Below are positions 7,259 to 15,103 of a stretch of DNA of 64,000 nucleotides, one piece after another (position 1 is the first letter of the stretch; every line of letters starts with the position of its first letter). The DNA is from Methylotenera versatilis 7 (GTDB taxonomy: Bacteria > Pseudomonadota > Gammaproteobacteria > Burkholderiales > Methylophilaceae): assembly GCF_000799165.1 (NCBI RefSeq), contig NZ_JUGF01000002.1, forward strand, positions 434,001 through 498,000, given 5' to 3'. The notes beneath the pieces were generated by a model. It saw nothing but the letters and a program-made list of their open reading frames with translations. It made no database searches and was not told the origin of the DNA. The translations under genes and the position numbers were made by a program.

Positions 7259-8911
7259 TTAATGCGTCACTCTTAAATCATTATTCTGCATTAATATTTG
7301 CTGCTTGCTCTCACAAGTTTTCGATTGCATCTCAAACGCTACCAACAAGGTACAAAATACATCATCATGACTTAACGGGTAATCTTTAAAAGGTTTGGCT
7401 TGATCAACTGTGAAGTCAAAATTCTTGCCCATCCAAACGATTGCCGGTACATGGGTTTGCTCTTTTGGTGCAATTGAATATGGGGCAGCATGCAGATATA
7501 ACCCATGCTCACCCAGCGATTCACCATGATCGGAGACATACAGCATAGCTGTTTCATGTGTATCATCATATTTTTTTAGAAATTGAATAACTTCAGATAG
7601 GAAATAATCCGTGTATAAAATCGCGTTATCGTAGCTATTATCTATTTCTTCCTGACTGCAATCCCTCAACTCACCCGTCATGCACATTGGTTTAAATCGC
7701 TCGAATTCCGCTGGATAACGGCGATAATATTCAGGCCCATGATTACCCATCTGATGCAGTACAATCAAAATATCCTGGTCTTTTCTGGCCTCTATATATT
7801 TATCCAAGCCACTCAACATACCAATATCCCTGCACTCTTTATCACAGACAGGATTTAATGTTGGCGTCTTAAAGTTTTCATACTTAAGCCTAGTAGCCAC
7901 ACCTTTTGAATCTGAATTATTATCGCGCCATAAAATTTGTACTTTGTTTTCAAATAAAACATCTAAAGCATTTTCGGTATGCAAGGCTTTTTCTTTGTCA
8001 TACTTTTCTCGGCCCAACACTGAAAACATACACGGCACAGAGACGCCTGTAGAAGTCCCGCAAGAACTTACATTGCTAAAGCTGACAACATTTTCTTTTG
8101 CCAACAGTGGGTTGGTTAATTTTTCATAACCATTTAACGAAAACCGGTCTGCACGCGCAGTTTCGCCCACCACCATAATTATCAGCTCATGATGTTTGTA
8201 CGTGTCCAGGTTTTTTGCATCCAGCGCGACTCGTGTAATGTCTTTTGAAGGCGCTGGCTGTAGTTGTTCTTGCACATACTTAATCAAAGAGTAAGTAAAA
8301 TAGGTTGGATTTGCATAGAAGCGCGTCACACGATGCTCTCGGATAAACGACGTATAGCCAGCGGTAAATGGCACGATAACCACGATTAATAGCAACAAAA
8401 GAACAGCTACTGCCAGCAAGCGAGATTTAAGTTCCGGCCATACTTTTTTGGCTGCAGGCGTGTATTTAATCGCTAGCCACGCGGGAATAACACCAAAAAA
8501 TATTGCCCTTAAAATAAACATTGGGGTAACTAAACCAGCAAACTCTTGCGGATTGGTCTGTGCAATATTATCCAGCATCACAACGTCAACAATGACGCCG
8601 AATTGATCCATATAATAAGCAGCAAGCGATGCCGCAAATAGAAAGAACGCGAGAACCCAGCGCGTAAATCTGCCATGCGAAATCGCCAGTAAAAATAAAG
8701 TGGTCAGTATGCTAAAAAATACTACCAGAGAAGCTAAAAATGGCAGGTTGGATAATTTTGCCGGGTACACTTCTAAAATCCTGCCAAATAGCGCATGGTT
8801 ACCCGTTAACATGATAAATGCCGCAGTTAGCAGTATGGCTTGTGTTTGCGTCTTAACCTTGCTCAACAAGCTATGCAAAGCTAATAAAAATTTATTCATG
8901 GTTGGCATCAT
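7259..8911 (-). CDS. eptA: lipid A phosphoethanolamine transferase
   Basis: 550 residues. Five hydrophobic helices fill residues 1-190, followed by a periplasmic sulfatase-fold domain. Metal and catalytic positions are visible: VVGETARADRF (Glu), SSCGTSTGVSVPCMFS (Thr nucleophile between cysteines) and YVSDHGESLGEHG (Asp/His); paired cysteines also occur at CDKEC and CMTGELRDC. Known role: transfers phosphoethanolamine from phosphatidylethanolamine to lipid A on the periplasmic face, which lowers surface charge and polymyxin binding. ATG at 8911 is used; ATG at 8899 (MNKFLL) has AGGA about 11 bases upstream and is an equally good start. A PAP2 gene lies 47 bp upstream on the same strand. Confidence 0.92.
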   Translation of the reverse strand: MMPTMNKFLLALHSLLSKVKTQTQAILLTAAFIMLTGNHALFGRILEVYPAKLSNLPFLASLVVFFSILTTLFLLAISHGRFTRWVLAFFLFAASLAAYYMDQFGVIVDVVMLDNIAQTNPQEFAGLVTPMFILRAIFFGVIPAWLAIKYTPAAKKVWPELKSRLLAVAVLLLLLIVVIVPFTAGYTSFIREHRVTRFYANPTYFTYSLIKYVQEQLQPAPSKDITRVALDAKNLDTYKHHELIIMVVGETARADRFSLNGYEKLTNPLLAKENVVSFSNVSSCGTSTGVSVPCMFSVLGREKYDKEKALHTENALDVLFENKVQILWRDNNSDSKGVATRLKYENFKTPTLNPVCDKECRDIGMLSGLDKYIEARKDQDILIVLHQMGNHGPEYYRRYPAEFERFKPMCMTGELRDCSQEEIDNSYDNAILYTDYFLSEVIQFLKKYDDTHETAMLYVSDHGESLGEHGLYLHAAPYSIAPKEQTHVPAIVWMGKNFDFTVDQAKPFKDYPLSHDDVFCTLLVAFEMQSKTCESKQQILMQNNDLRVTH

Positions 8912-8958
8912 CCTATTTTATTTCTGTTTTGTTTGAATTGTTTTGTTTAATTTTTAGT

Positions 8959-9666
8959 TTAAAACTGTGGCTTGAATTGTTTGGTAAAACCTAACATGAT
9001 GAATATGACCAATGCCGCCAACCATACAGACCATAATGTGTGAAATAAAAAATGTGCACCACGCATTTGCTGTACCCAACCGAGTGCGAATCCTACACTT
9101 AAGCCTGACAAAAAGACAACCAAAGCCGTTTTTGGTTTAGTTGGAAGCCAAAATACACAAAATGCGGCCAGCCACAAAGCAACTGTCGCATGTCCAGCAG
9201 GAAAACAAGCACCGGCCTTCATCGCGCTGGGCACATGGTCAAGTAGCCGAACAAACGGCGCAAACCCGCCATAGCGCGTTAAATCCCACGGGCAATGCAG
9301 GGCAGAAAAATGTTTCAGTATTGCAACAAGAGAAGGTATCAAGACTGAGGCAATAGCCACAAAGCGCAAGCGCACACGCAACCATTGTTCAATAATGCGC
9401 CATGGGTAAATAATATCTAAAAGTACGATTAACCATAACAAGCGACCAATATCTGTAATGACGTATTTCACATAACCATGCATTAAGTCTTTGGCAAACC
9501 ACGTGTCTTTCCAGGGAAATTGCTGCGTGTTTATATCGAAATAATAGTCTTCGATGATTAAATCGATATGAGTGAATTGTCCTATAAGGATATTAAGCAC
9601 AGCAAATATACAGAGCGCAATCGCGCAACGCTTATAGAGAGTGAAATGTACTTTAGGAAAAGTCAT
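8959..9666 (-). CDS. PAP2-family membrane phosphatase
   Basis: 235 residues with about six hydrophobic helices. PAP2 signature pieces are visible in order: KHFSALHCPWDLTRYGG (first motif region), CFPAGHATVALW (the GH motif, residues about 151-162) and RGAHFLFHTLWS (third motif with the catalytic His). The family removes phosphate from lipids such as undecaprenyl pyrophosphate, phosphatidylglycerol phosphate or lipid A. Pairing with eptA suggests work on lipid A or recycling of a lipid carrier, but the substrate cannot be fixed from sequence. It is first in a probable PAP2-eptA unit. Confidence 0.82.
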   Translation of the reverse strand: MTFPKVHFTLYKRCAIALCIFAVLNILIGQFTHIDLIIEDYYFDINTQQFPWKDTWFAKDLMHGYVKYVITDIGRLLWLIVLLDIIYPWRIIEQWLRVRLRFVAIASVLIPSLVAILKHFSALHCPWDLTRYGGFAPFVRLLDHVPSAMKAGACFPAGHATVALWLAAFCVFWLPTKPKTALVVFLSGLSVGFALGWVQQMRGAHFLFHTLWSVWLAALVIFIMLGFTKQFKPQF

Positions 9667-9683
9667 TCAGTAGCATAATTTTC

Positions 9684-9718
9684 ATAATGCGCCGCAATAG
9701 TGGATTGCAACGCATTAT
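9684..9718. repeat. 35-bp inverted repeat between cpoB and the PAP2 gene
   Basis: ATAATGCG, two unpaired bases, GCAAT, loop AGTGG, ATTGC, two unpaired bases, CGCATTAT. The arms are perfectly symmetrical around two internal CC/AA mismatches. It fills the gap between the cpoB stop (9726) and the PAP2 start (9666). No T-run follows on the minus strand, so it may be a weak terminator, an RNA processing site, or a binding site. Confidence 0.5.
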
Positions 9719-9725
9719 ATACAAG

Positions 9726-10553
9726 CTATTTCAATGACTCTAGCGCTTTTAATCGCTTTTGAGCATTAGGCGTTACGTCTGCATTGGGATGCTTTGTCAC
9801 TAAATCTCGCAAGGTTTTTTTTGCATTAGTCACTTGTCCCAACTGAATTTGGCTATTTGCGATGCTATACATCGCATCTGGCGCTTTTGCACTTTCTGCA
9901 TACAAAGTAACCACTTTTTGTTGCGTGGCAATGCTGGATTTGTAATTTTTTAACGCAAACTGTGAATAACCCATGCCATACAGCGCATCAGCTGTAAGCT
10001 TACTATTTGGATATTCTTTTAAGAAAGCATCAAACGCAGTAAAAGCCTCTTTGTGCTTGCCAGACTTACTTAAACCGTCAGCGTCAGCAAAAGCTTTTAT
10101 ATCTCTCTCCTCTACCGCTGGGGCTGCCGTATTCGCTGGACTATCACTATTTGCTCCAGTACCACTTAACGATGGCGTAACGCCACTTTCTATTTTGCGC
10201 AACCTAGTATCGGTATCGGTATATAAATCTTTTTGGCGCTGCTGCGTGGTATTAATATTATGGCTTGCAACTTCCAGCTCACCTTTTAAATTGGCAACTT
10301 CCTGCTTTAGGCTCTCAATCTGGTTCTGCATATCAACCAAACCCTGGCCTTGTATAACCGCCTCAATCGCAACCAGTCGCTTTTCAATTGCAGCCTGGTT
10401 TTTCTTCAAATCATTAATTGAGGCCTGACTAGTAGCCTCTACTTCTAAAATCTTCTTGCGCGCTTCTTTATCGTCAAATATTGCGGCATGGCTGGTGATT
10501 GCCGTTGTAGCAATCACCAGTACAATCAGATTTTTAATCGATTGATTAACCAA
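9726..10553 (-). CDS. cpoB: Tol-Pal system protein CpoB (YbgF)
   Basis: 275 residues. A signal peptide (hydrophobic stretch NLIVLVIATTAITSHA) is followed by an N-terminal coiled coil (about 30-115, LKKNQAAIEKRLVAIEAVI and SLKQEVANLKGELEV) and a TPR domain from about 150 (AFTAFDAFLKEYPNSKLTADAL, YGMGYSQFALKNYKSSI). Known role: periplasmic partner of TolA and PBP1B linking outer-membrane constriction and peptidoglycan synthesis. The start is TTG at 10553, five bases after the pal stop; no ATG lies before the signal peptide. Last gene of the Tol-Pal group. Confidence 0.92.
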   Translation of the reverse strand: MVNQSIKNLIVLVIATTAITSHAAIFDDKEARKKILEVEATSQASINDLKKNQAAIEKRLVAIEAVIQGQGLVDMQNQIESLKQEVANLKGELEVASHNINTTQQRQKDLYTDTDTRLRKIESGVTPSLSGTGANSDSPANTAAPAVEERDIKAFADADGLSKSGKHKEAFTAFDAFLKEYPNSKLTADALYGMGYSQFALKNYKSSIATQQKVVTLYAESAKAPDAMYSIANSQIQLGQVTNAKKTLRDLVTKHPNADVTPNAQKRLKALESLK

Positions 10554-10558
10554 AACTA

Positions 10559-11122
10559 TTACTCGCCAGCATGCACGATATCAACGCGACGATCTTTATC
10601 GCAAGCTTCACCGGCACAATTTTGCGTTGCTTTTTCTTCGCCGTAGCTCACTGTTTCAATTTGTTTATCTTGCACACCTAATAAATTGAATGTTTGCTTA
10701 ACAGCTACTGAACGGCGTTGGCCCAATGACAAGTTGTATTCACGTGTACCGCGCTCATCTGTGTTGCCTTGCAAAACAATTTTAGCATCAGTATGCGCTA
10801 ACAAATATTTGGCATGTGCTTCGATAAGCGGACGATATTCTGCTTTAACTGCATCACTATCAAAATCAAAATAGATATTACGTTTTGATAGGATATTGTT
10901 TGGATCACGTAATGCGCTATCACCACCGTTTTCGTTACTATCAATAACAACTTCTTTCACGCCATTGGTATCAGCGCCGTCGTTTGCGCCTGTTTGTGAT
11001 GAACCTGCGCTTTTATCTTCTACTTTAGCTGGTGTGATTGGTGTGCTTTTACAAGCAACCAATAGCATAGCCAAACTTAAACCTAATGCTAATTTTGCGT
11101 TAATTGTTGATGGTTTATACAT
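10559..11122 (-). CDS. pal: peptidoglycan-associated lipoprotein Pal
   Basis: 187 residues. A lipoprotein signal ends at LLVACKS, with the lipidated Cys at about 24. After a Gly/Ser/Asp linker the OmpA-like domain starts near IYFDFDSDAVKAEYRPLIE and includes LQGNTDERGTREYNLSLGQRR and DKDRRVDI, the peptidoglycan-binding Asp/Arg pattern. Known role: outer-membrane anchor of Tol-Pal that binds diaminopimelate in peptidoglycan and TolB. Two extra cysteines occur in NCAGEACDK near the C terminus. It follows tolB by 107 bp with a hairpin before its ribosome-binding site. Confidence 0.96.
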   Translation of the reverse strand: MYKPSTINAKLALGLSLAMLLVACKSTPITPAKVEDKSAGSSQTGANDGADTNGVKEVVIDSNENGGDSALRDPNNILSKRNIYFDFDSDAVKAEYRPLIEAHAKYLLAHTDAKIVLQGNTDERGTREYNLSLGQRRSVAVKQTFNLLGVQDKQIETVSYGEEKATQNCAGEACDKDRRVDIVHAGE

Positions 11123-11138
11123 ATTACTCTCCCGTTTA

Positions 11139-11156
11139 TTACCCAGATTTGGGTAA
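11139..11156 (-). promoter_or_regulatory. hairpin in the pal leader
   Basis: The minus strand reads TTACCCA, loop AATC, TGGGTAA, a perfect seven-pair hairpin. It ends 16 bases before the pal start and directly precedes the GGGAG ribosome-binding site. It could stabilise the pal mRNA 5' end, tune translation, or act as an operator. No T-run follows, so it is not a terminator. Confidence 0.45.
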
Positions 11157-11229
11157 GGTTGTTAAATTAAAAACTCATTTGGTACAAATCATTTAAAAAT
11201 GGCGTTAACCATATCCGATACTATTACTG

Positions 11230-12504
11230 CTAGTTGAGCAACGGCCCCCAAGCTGGCTCACGCACGTCACCCGTTGCATCATTTAAGCGTTGGCGTACTT
11301 TACCATCAGATGACACCGCCGCCAATGCTCCGCGCCCACGTATTTTAGTCGCGTATAAAATGACACGTCCGTTTGGCGCAAAACTGGGCGATTCATCCTG
11401 ACTGCCTTCGCTTAACAATTGCACCTGGCCTGTGGCTAAATCCTGTAAAGCAACTCTAAATTTGCCGCCATCGTTACGTATGTAGGCCAAAGATTTACCA
11501 TCTGGTGAAAATTTTGGCGAAACATTGTAACCTCCCTCAAACGTCACGCGCGTTGGTGTGCCGCCATTAGCAGAAACTTTATATATTTGCGGTTTACCGC
11601 CGCGGTCTGAGCTAAAGTAAATCGAATTGCCGTCTGGTGAAAATACTGGTTCGGTATCAATTGCACTACTTTTTGTAATTTGTTTTAAACCACCGCCACC
11701 TACATTGATGGTATAGACCTGTGAGTTTGCGCCGTAAGTCAGCACAACTGCCAACTTGCTACCGTCTGGCGACCAAGCTGGCGCGCTGTTGTTACCCTTA
11801 AAGTTAGCCAAAACTTGGCGGCTACCACTGCTGAGTGATTGCACATAAACAATCGGCTTTTTCTTTTCAAAAGAAACATAAGCTAATTTTGACCCATCTG
11901 GTGACCAGGCTGGCGAAATAATCGGCTCATTCGATGACACGACGGTTTGCGGATTGAAGCCATCGGCGTCTGCCACTTGCAAGACATAACGTTTGTCTTT
12001 TTTCGTGATGTAGGCAATACGACTGGCAAATATGCCAGACTCACCCGTCAATTTCTGATAAATAACATCAGCAATTTTGTGTGCAGTAGTGCGCACTTGA
12101 CTCGGCGAAATTTGATAATCCATGCCTGCCAATTGTGTTTGTTTTAATACATCCAACAATTGGAAAGTCACTTTCAATCGGCCGCCAGCAATAGGCTCAA
12201 CACGCCCGACAGTTAGCACCTGTGCCTGCAAAGCAGACCATTCAGCGTATTTAACCTGTGCAGGCGTAGTTGGCAAATTAGCCATGCCACGCGTTTCCAA
12301 CACGCGGAATAAACCGCTGCGCTTTAAATCGGCCGCCACAATATCACCAATACTATCTTTGATACTAGCAGCGTCGCCAAAAGGCACTATTGCGATAGGG
12401 ATTTGTTGTGCACCACCACCACTGATTTCAATATCAAGCTCAGCATGCGCGCTAACAACAATAAAAAAACTGATGATAAAAACGATTAATTTTGAAAAAT
12501 TCAT
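11230..12504 (-). CDS. tolB: Tol-Pal system beta-propeller protein TolB
   Basis: 424 residues. A signal peptide (FSKLIVFIISFFIVVSAHA) is followed by the N-terminal alpha/beta domain (IPIAIVPFGDAAS) and a six-bladed propeller whose blades repeat the pattern P-x-W/F-S-P-D-G (AWSPDGSKLAYVS, AWSPDGSKLAVVL, VFSPDGNSIYFSS, KFSPDGKSLAYIR, SFAPNGRVILYA). Known role: periplasmic protein that binds Pal and TolA. It is 176 bp after tolA; that gap holds a pair of 15-bp direct repeats, so tolB may have its own promoter. Confidence 0.97.
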   Translation of the reverse strand: MNFSKLIVFIISFFIVVSAHAELDIEISGGGAQQIPIAIVPFGDAASIKDSIGDIVAADLKRSGLFRVLETRGMANLPTTPAQVKYAEWSALQAQVLTVGRVEPIAGGRLKVTFQLLDVLKQTQLAGMDYQISPSQVRTTAHKIADVIYQKLTGESGIFASRIAYITKKDKRYVLQVADADGFNPQTVVSSNEPIISPAWSPDGSKLAYVSFEKKKPIVYVQSLSSGSRQVLANFKGNNSAPAWSPDGSKLAVVLTYGANSQVYTINVGGGGLKQITKSSAIDTEPVFSPDGNSIYFSSDRGGKPQIYKVSANGGTPTRVTFEGGYNVSPKFSPDGKSLAYIRNDGGKFRVALQDLATGQVQLLSEGSQDESPSFAPNGRVILYATKIRGRGALAAVSSDGKVRQRLNDATGDVREPAWGPLLN

Positions 12505-12600
12505 TGTGCCCAGTGTGTGATTAGTTTCAACTGTTGGTAATCCAGTTTTTAAAAAGGTTCCGCCAAATTTTACTGCAAACAGATTCTGATATTACCGCAA

Positions 12601-12634
12601 TTACACTTTATTACATTTTTTACGCTTTGTTACA
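12601..12634. promoter_or_regulatory. pair of 15-bp direct repeats upstream of tolB
   Basis: TTACACTTTATTACA (12601-12615) and TTACGCTTTGTTACA (12620-12634) agree at 13 of 15 positions with a 19-bp period, close to two helical turns. On the minus strand they read TGTAAY-AAAG-YGTAA and lie about 100-130 bp upstream of tolB. Tandem half-sites of this kind are typical of OmpR/PhoB-type response regulators. The bound protein is unknown. Confidence 0.45.
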
Positions 12635-12680
12635 TTGTTAAAATAGACCAAATACATTGATCGCCAATCGACTCAGCTCA

Positions 12681-13520
12681 TTACTCGTTTGGTCTAAACG
12701 TCAGATTCAGGTTCCTGAATTTGGCATAAATCGCGGGATCTGATGGCAGTGGCAAGGGCTCAGAAGCAGCAATAGCACGTTCTACAGCGGCGTCACATGC
12801 AGCGTTCCCACTGGACTTTATCAACTTAGGCGCACTGCTAAAATCACCCGTTGGCAACAAACCAATGGTAAATCTAAGCTCTGGATTACCATCGCCACAC
12901 AACGTTTTATTCACATTGCCGCGAATTTTCGATTTAATCCTATCGGTATACTCACCTATAACACTGGCATTTGCAGCAGCACTTGCGGCATTTGCCTGTT
13001 TATTTTCCGCTGCATTTTCCTCAGACAACATATCTTGTTGCATTTTTTTCAGTGCATCCGCTTGTTTTTTCTCTAACGCTTTTTTCTCACGCAACTCATC
13101 TTCACGCGCTTCTTTTTGGAGTTTTTCCAACACATCTTTTTTCCGCTGTTCGTCTAGCGCTTTTTGTTTTATCTCTTCTTTTTTCTTAAGCTCTTCTTTC
13201 TTTTTCTCAAGCTCAATATCCACTTTTGGCTCTTCTGGCTTAGGCTTCTCTTCGACAACGGGTTTAGGTTCAGGCTTGGGCTCTGGTTTAATTTCTGGCT
13301 TTTCTTCAACAATAGGTTTGGGTTCAGGCTTAGGCGGTTCGCTAATCACGGGTTTAGTGCTGGGCAATTTATCCCACAATTCAACCTCTGTCACACTCAA
13401 CACAGGATGTGCCGCTTTCCAATTAAATGAAACCAGCATGGCGCCCAGCAAAAATACATGCACAGCGATCGCCAGTGCGCCTGCTTTCCATGAGTCGGTA
13501 CTTTCGTGAGGTCTTAACAT
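12681..13520 (-). CDS. tolA: Tol-Pal system protein TolA
   Basis: 279 residues. One N-terminal transmembrane helix (about 14-34, ALAIAVHVFLLGAMLVSF) is followed by a proline-rich segment with repeated KPEPKP and KPVVEEKP units (about 50-100), a long charged coiled coil rich in Lys/Glu (100-180) and a C-terminal globular domain containing LRFTIGLLPTGDF and the SGNAACDAAVERAI segment with conserved Cys. Known role: spans the periplasm from TolQR to TolB/Pal and uses the proton gradient for outer-membrane constriction. It follows tolR by 51 bp. Confidence 0.93.
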   Translation of the reverse strand: MLRPHESTDSWKAGALAIAVHVFLLGAMLVSFNWKAAHPVLSVTEVELWDKLPSTKPVISEPPKPEPKPIVEEKPEIKPEPKPEPKPVVEEKPKPEEPKVDIELEKKKEELKKKEEIKQKALDEQRKKDVLEKLQKEAREDELREKKALEKKQADALKKMQQDMLSEENAAENKQANAASAAANASVIGEYTDRIKSKIRGNVNKTLCGDGNPELRFTIGLLPTGDFSSAPKLIKSSGNAACDAAVERAIAASEPLPLPSDPAIYAKFRNLNLTFRPNE

Positions 13521-13571
13521 TTGATGATTACTTTTGCATTAACTATTTGTGCTACTTAATTTTAGAAATAA

Positions 13572-13961
13572 TTAAGATGCAGGTTTGAATAGCAAACCCA
13601 CTTTATCGACTTTGGCTTGTTTCAATAAATCCATCACTTCAACCACTTTGCCATACTGGGTTTTTTCGTCAGCCGCGACCACTACTGGACGCTCTTTAGT
13701 TTCAAGTTGTTTTTTGATTTCAAACAACAATTCATCTCGCTGCAGTCTTTTACCGTTAATTTCGGCCATACCATCTTTTTTAATCGTCACAACTATCGGC
13801 GCGCCAGTTTGCTTTAAGGCTTGACCGACCTTAGGCAATTCAACCACGCCAGGGTTGGTCATTGGCGCAGTCACCATAAAAATAACCAGCAACACCAAAG
13901 TCACGTCGATATAAGGCACAACGTTAATTTGATTCATCATGCGGCGTTTACGAGTTCGCAT
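13572..13961 (-). CDS. tolR: Tol-Pal system protein TolR (ExbD family)
   Basis: 129 residues. One N-terminal helix contains VVPYIDVTLVLLVIFMVTAP, in which the conserved Asp (about residue 19) lines the proton path. The periplasmic domain has the ExbD/TolR pattern (VVTIKKDGMAEINGKRL, VVAADEKTQYGKVVEVMDLL). It forms the inner-membrane motor with TolQ, 15 bp upstream, and energises TolA. The TolR identity rests on neighbours as much as on sequence, since ExbD is similar. Confidence 0.95.
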   Translation of the reverse strand: MRTRKRRMMNQINVVPYIDVTLVLLVIFMVTAPMTNPGVVELPKVGQALKQTGAPIVVTIKKDGMAEINGKRLQRDELLFEIKKQLETKERPVVVAADEKTQYGKVVEVMDLLKQAKVDKVGLLFKPAS

Positions 13962-13976
13962 TTTAATTTCCTAACG

Positions 13977-14651
13977 CTATGACTTGCGTTGCAAGATGTT
14001 GGTGAATTCTTCCATAAAGCTTTCGTAGCGCACCGATAATCTATCCACGTTGGAAGCAAAGCGGTTATAGGCAATCACTGCTGGAATCGCTGCAAATAAG
14101 CCAATTGCCGTGGCAATCAATGCTTCTGCAATACCCGGCGCCACCTGACTTAATGTAGCTTGCGCTACGCTGGATAAGCCTCTAAACGAATTCATAATAC
14201 CCCAAACTGTACCAAACAGCCCGATATACGGACTTACCGAACCAACCGATGCCAAGAAAGGTAAATGTGCATCCAGGTCATCAAGCTCGCGGTTGTACGC
14301 AGCACGCATGGCACGGCGCGAACCTTCCATTACATCACTCACCTCCATTTTGCCTTGCTGTTTGTGACGAATATATTCTTTAAAGCCAGCCTCAAAAATA
14401 CTGGCCATGCCTCTTGGTTTACGACGGCCGGCAGTGATGCCTTCATAAAGCTTATTCAAATCACCGCCAGACCAGAATTTATTTTCAAAATCCTCAGATT
14501 CAGTTTCAGCGCGTTTAATGGTGGCCACTTTGATAAAAATGTACCACCAAGAAAATAACGATGTAATCAACAATATCACCATCACCAGTTGGACAGGCAA
14601 ACTTGCACCTGTGATTAGGGTTAATAAAGACATATCACTTGCTACACTCAT
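13977..14651 (-). CDS. tolQ: Tol-Pal system protein TolQ (ExbB/MotA family)
   Basis: 224 residues with three hydrophobic helices: about 16-40 (LVMVILLITSLFSWWYIFI), 128-155 (PFLASVGSVSPYIGLFGTVWG) and 165-195 (APGIAEALIATAIGLFAAIPAV). The GLFGTVWGIM motif is the MotA/TolQ/ExbB signature. Known role: proton-channel subunit of the Tol motor with TolR. Its start overlaps the ybgC stop by four bases, tying it to the ybgC-tolQRAB operon. Confidence 0.96.
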   Translation of the reverse strand: MSVASDMSLLTLITGASLPVQLVMVILLITSLFSWWYIFIKVATIKRAETESEDFENKFWSGGDLNKLYEGITAGRRKPRGMASIFEAGFKEYIRHKQQGKMEVSDVMEGSRRAMRAAYNRELDDLDAHLPFLASVGSVSPYIGLFGTVWGIMNSFRGLSSVAQATLSQVAPGIAEALIATAIGLFAAIPAVIAYNRFASNVDRLSVRYESFMEEFTNILQRKS

Positions 14652-15103
14652 GCTGGCTCCATTTGATAACTACCGCTTGATAATTGCTGCAGTTTTAATT
14701 TAAGTTGATTCGGAATCTTGCTGGGTTTAAAGGTTAATGCATCAACACACGCAATTTTTACATTGGCTTCAACTAAAGTTTGTGTGTCTAGACTAATTGT
14801 TTGTAAAAAGACAAAACTACCATGACCTATCATGGATAGCTCACTTGTAACAGTCAGTAAATCGTTAAATTTTGCGGGTTTTTTAAACTGAATTTGCATG
14901 CTATGCACCACAAACAGGGAGTTTAACGCATCTTTTAGCTCTGTTTGCTCAAACCCTAAATGGCGTAGCCATTCAGTACGGGCACGTTCCATGTATTTCA
15001 AATAGTTGCTATGGTAAACCACACCGCCGCTATCTGTATCTTCGTAATATACACGCACTTGCCAATTAAACTGGCTTTTTGTTGCAAATTCTACTGCTGC
15101 CAC
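14648..15103 (-). CDS. ybgC: acyl-CoA thioesterase YbgC
   Basis: 151 residues, a hot-dog fold. Seen: [26 protein letters not shown] style signature ([17 protein letters not shown], residues 19-35) with the catalytic Asp and the conserved His, then TEWLRHLGF. Known role: hydrolyses acyl-CoA thioesters; in E. coli it associates with the acyl carrier protein and phospholipid enzymes. The start is GTG at 15103 inside the end of ruvB (13-base overlap). First gene of the tol operon, but likely transcribed through from ruvB. Confidence 0.94.
   Translation of the reverse strand: MAAVEFATKSQFNWQVRVYYEDTDSGGVVYHSNYLKYMERARTEWLRHLGFEQTELKDALNSLFVVHSMQIQFKKPAKFNDLLTVTSELSMIGHGSFVFLQTISLDTQTLVEANVKIACVDALTFKPSKIPNQLKLKLQQLSSGSYQMEPA

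Noticed and set aside
9973-10428. 151-codon plus-strand frame opposite cpoB
   Set aside because: Antisense of the TPR and coiled-coil codons of cpoB, without ribosome-binding site or family features.
13230-13330. Repeated units in the tolA proline region as a CRISPR-like or tandem array
   Set aside because: The repeats (KPEPKP-type) are short, imperfect and in frame with the coding sequence, so they are protein repeats.
12865-13509. Long plus-strand reading frame (214 codons) opposite tolA
   Set aside because: It is made of serine and phenylalanine runs that mirror the Lys/Glu-rich tolA coding strand. tolA has a full domain set and operon context, so this is an antisense shadow.
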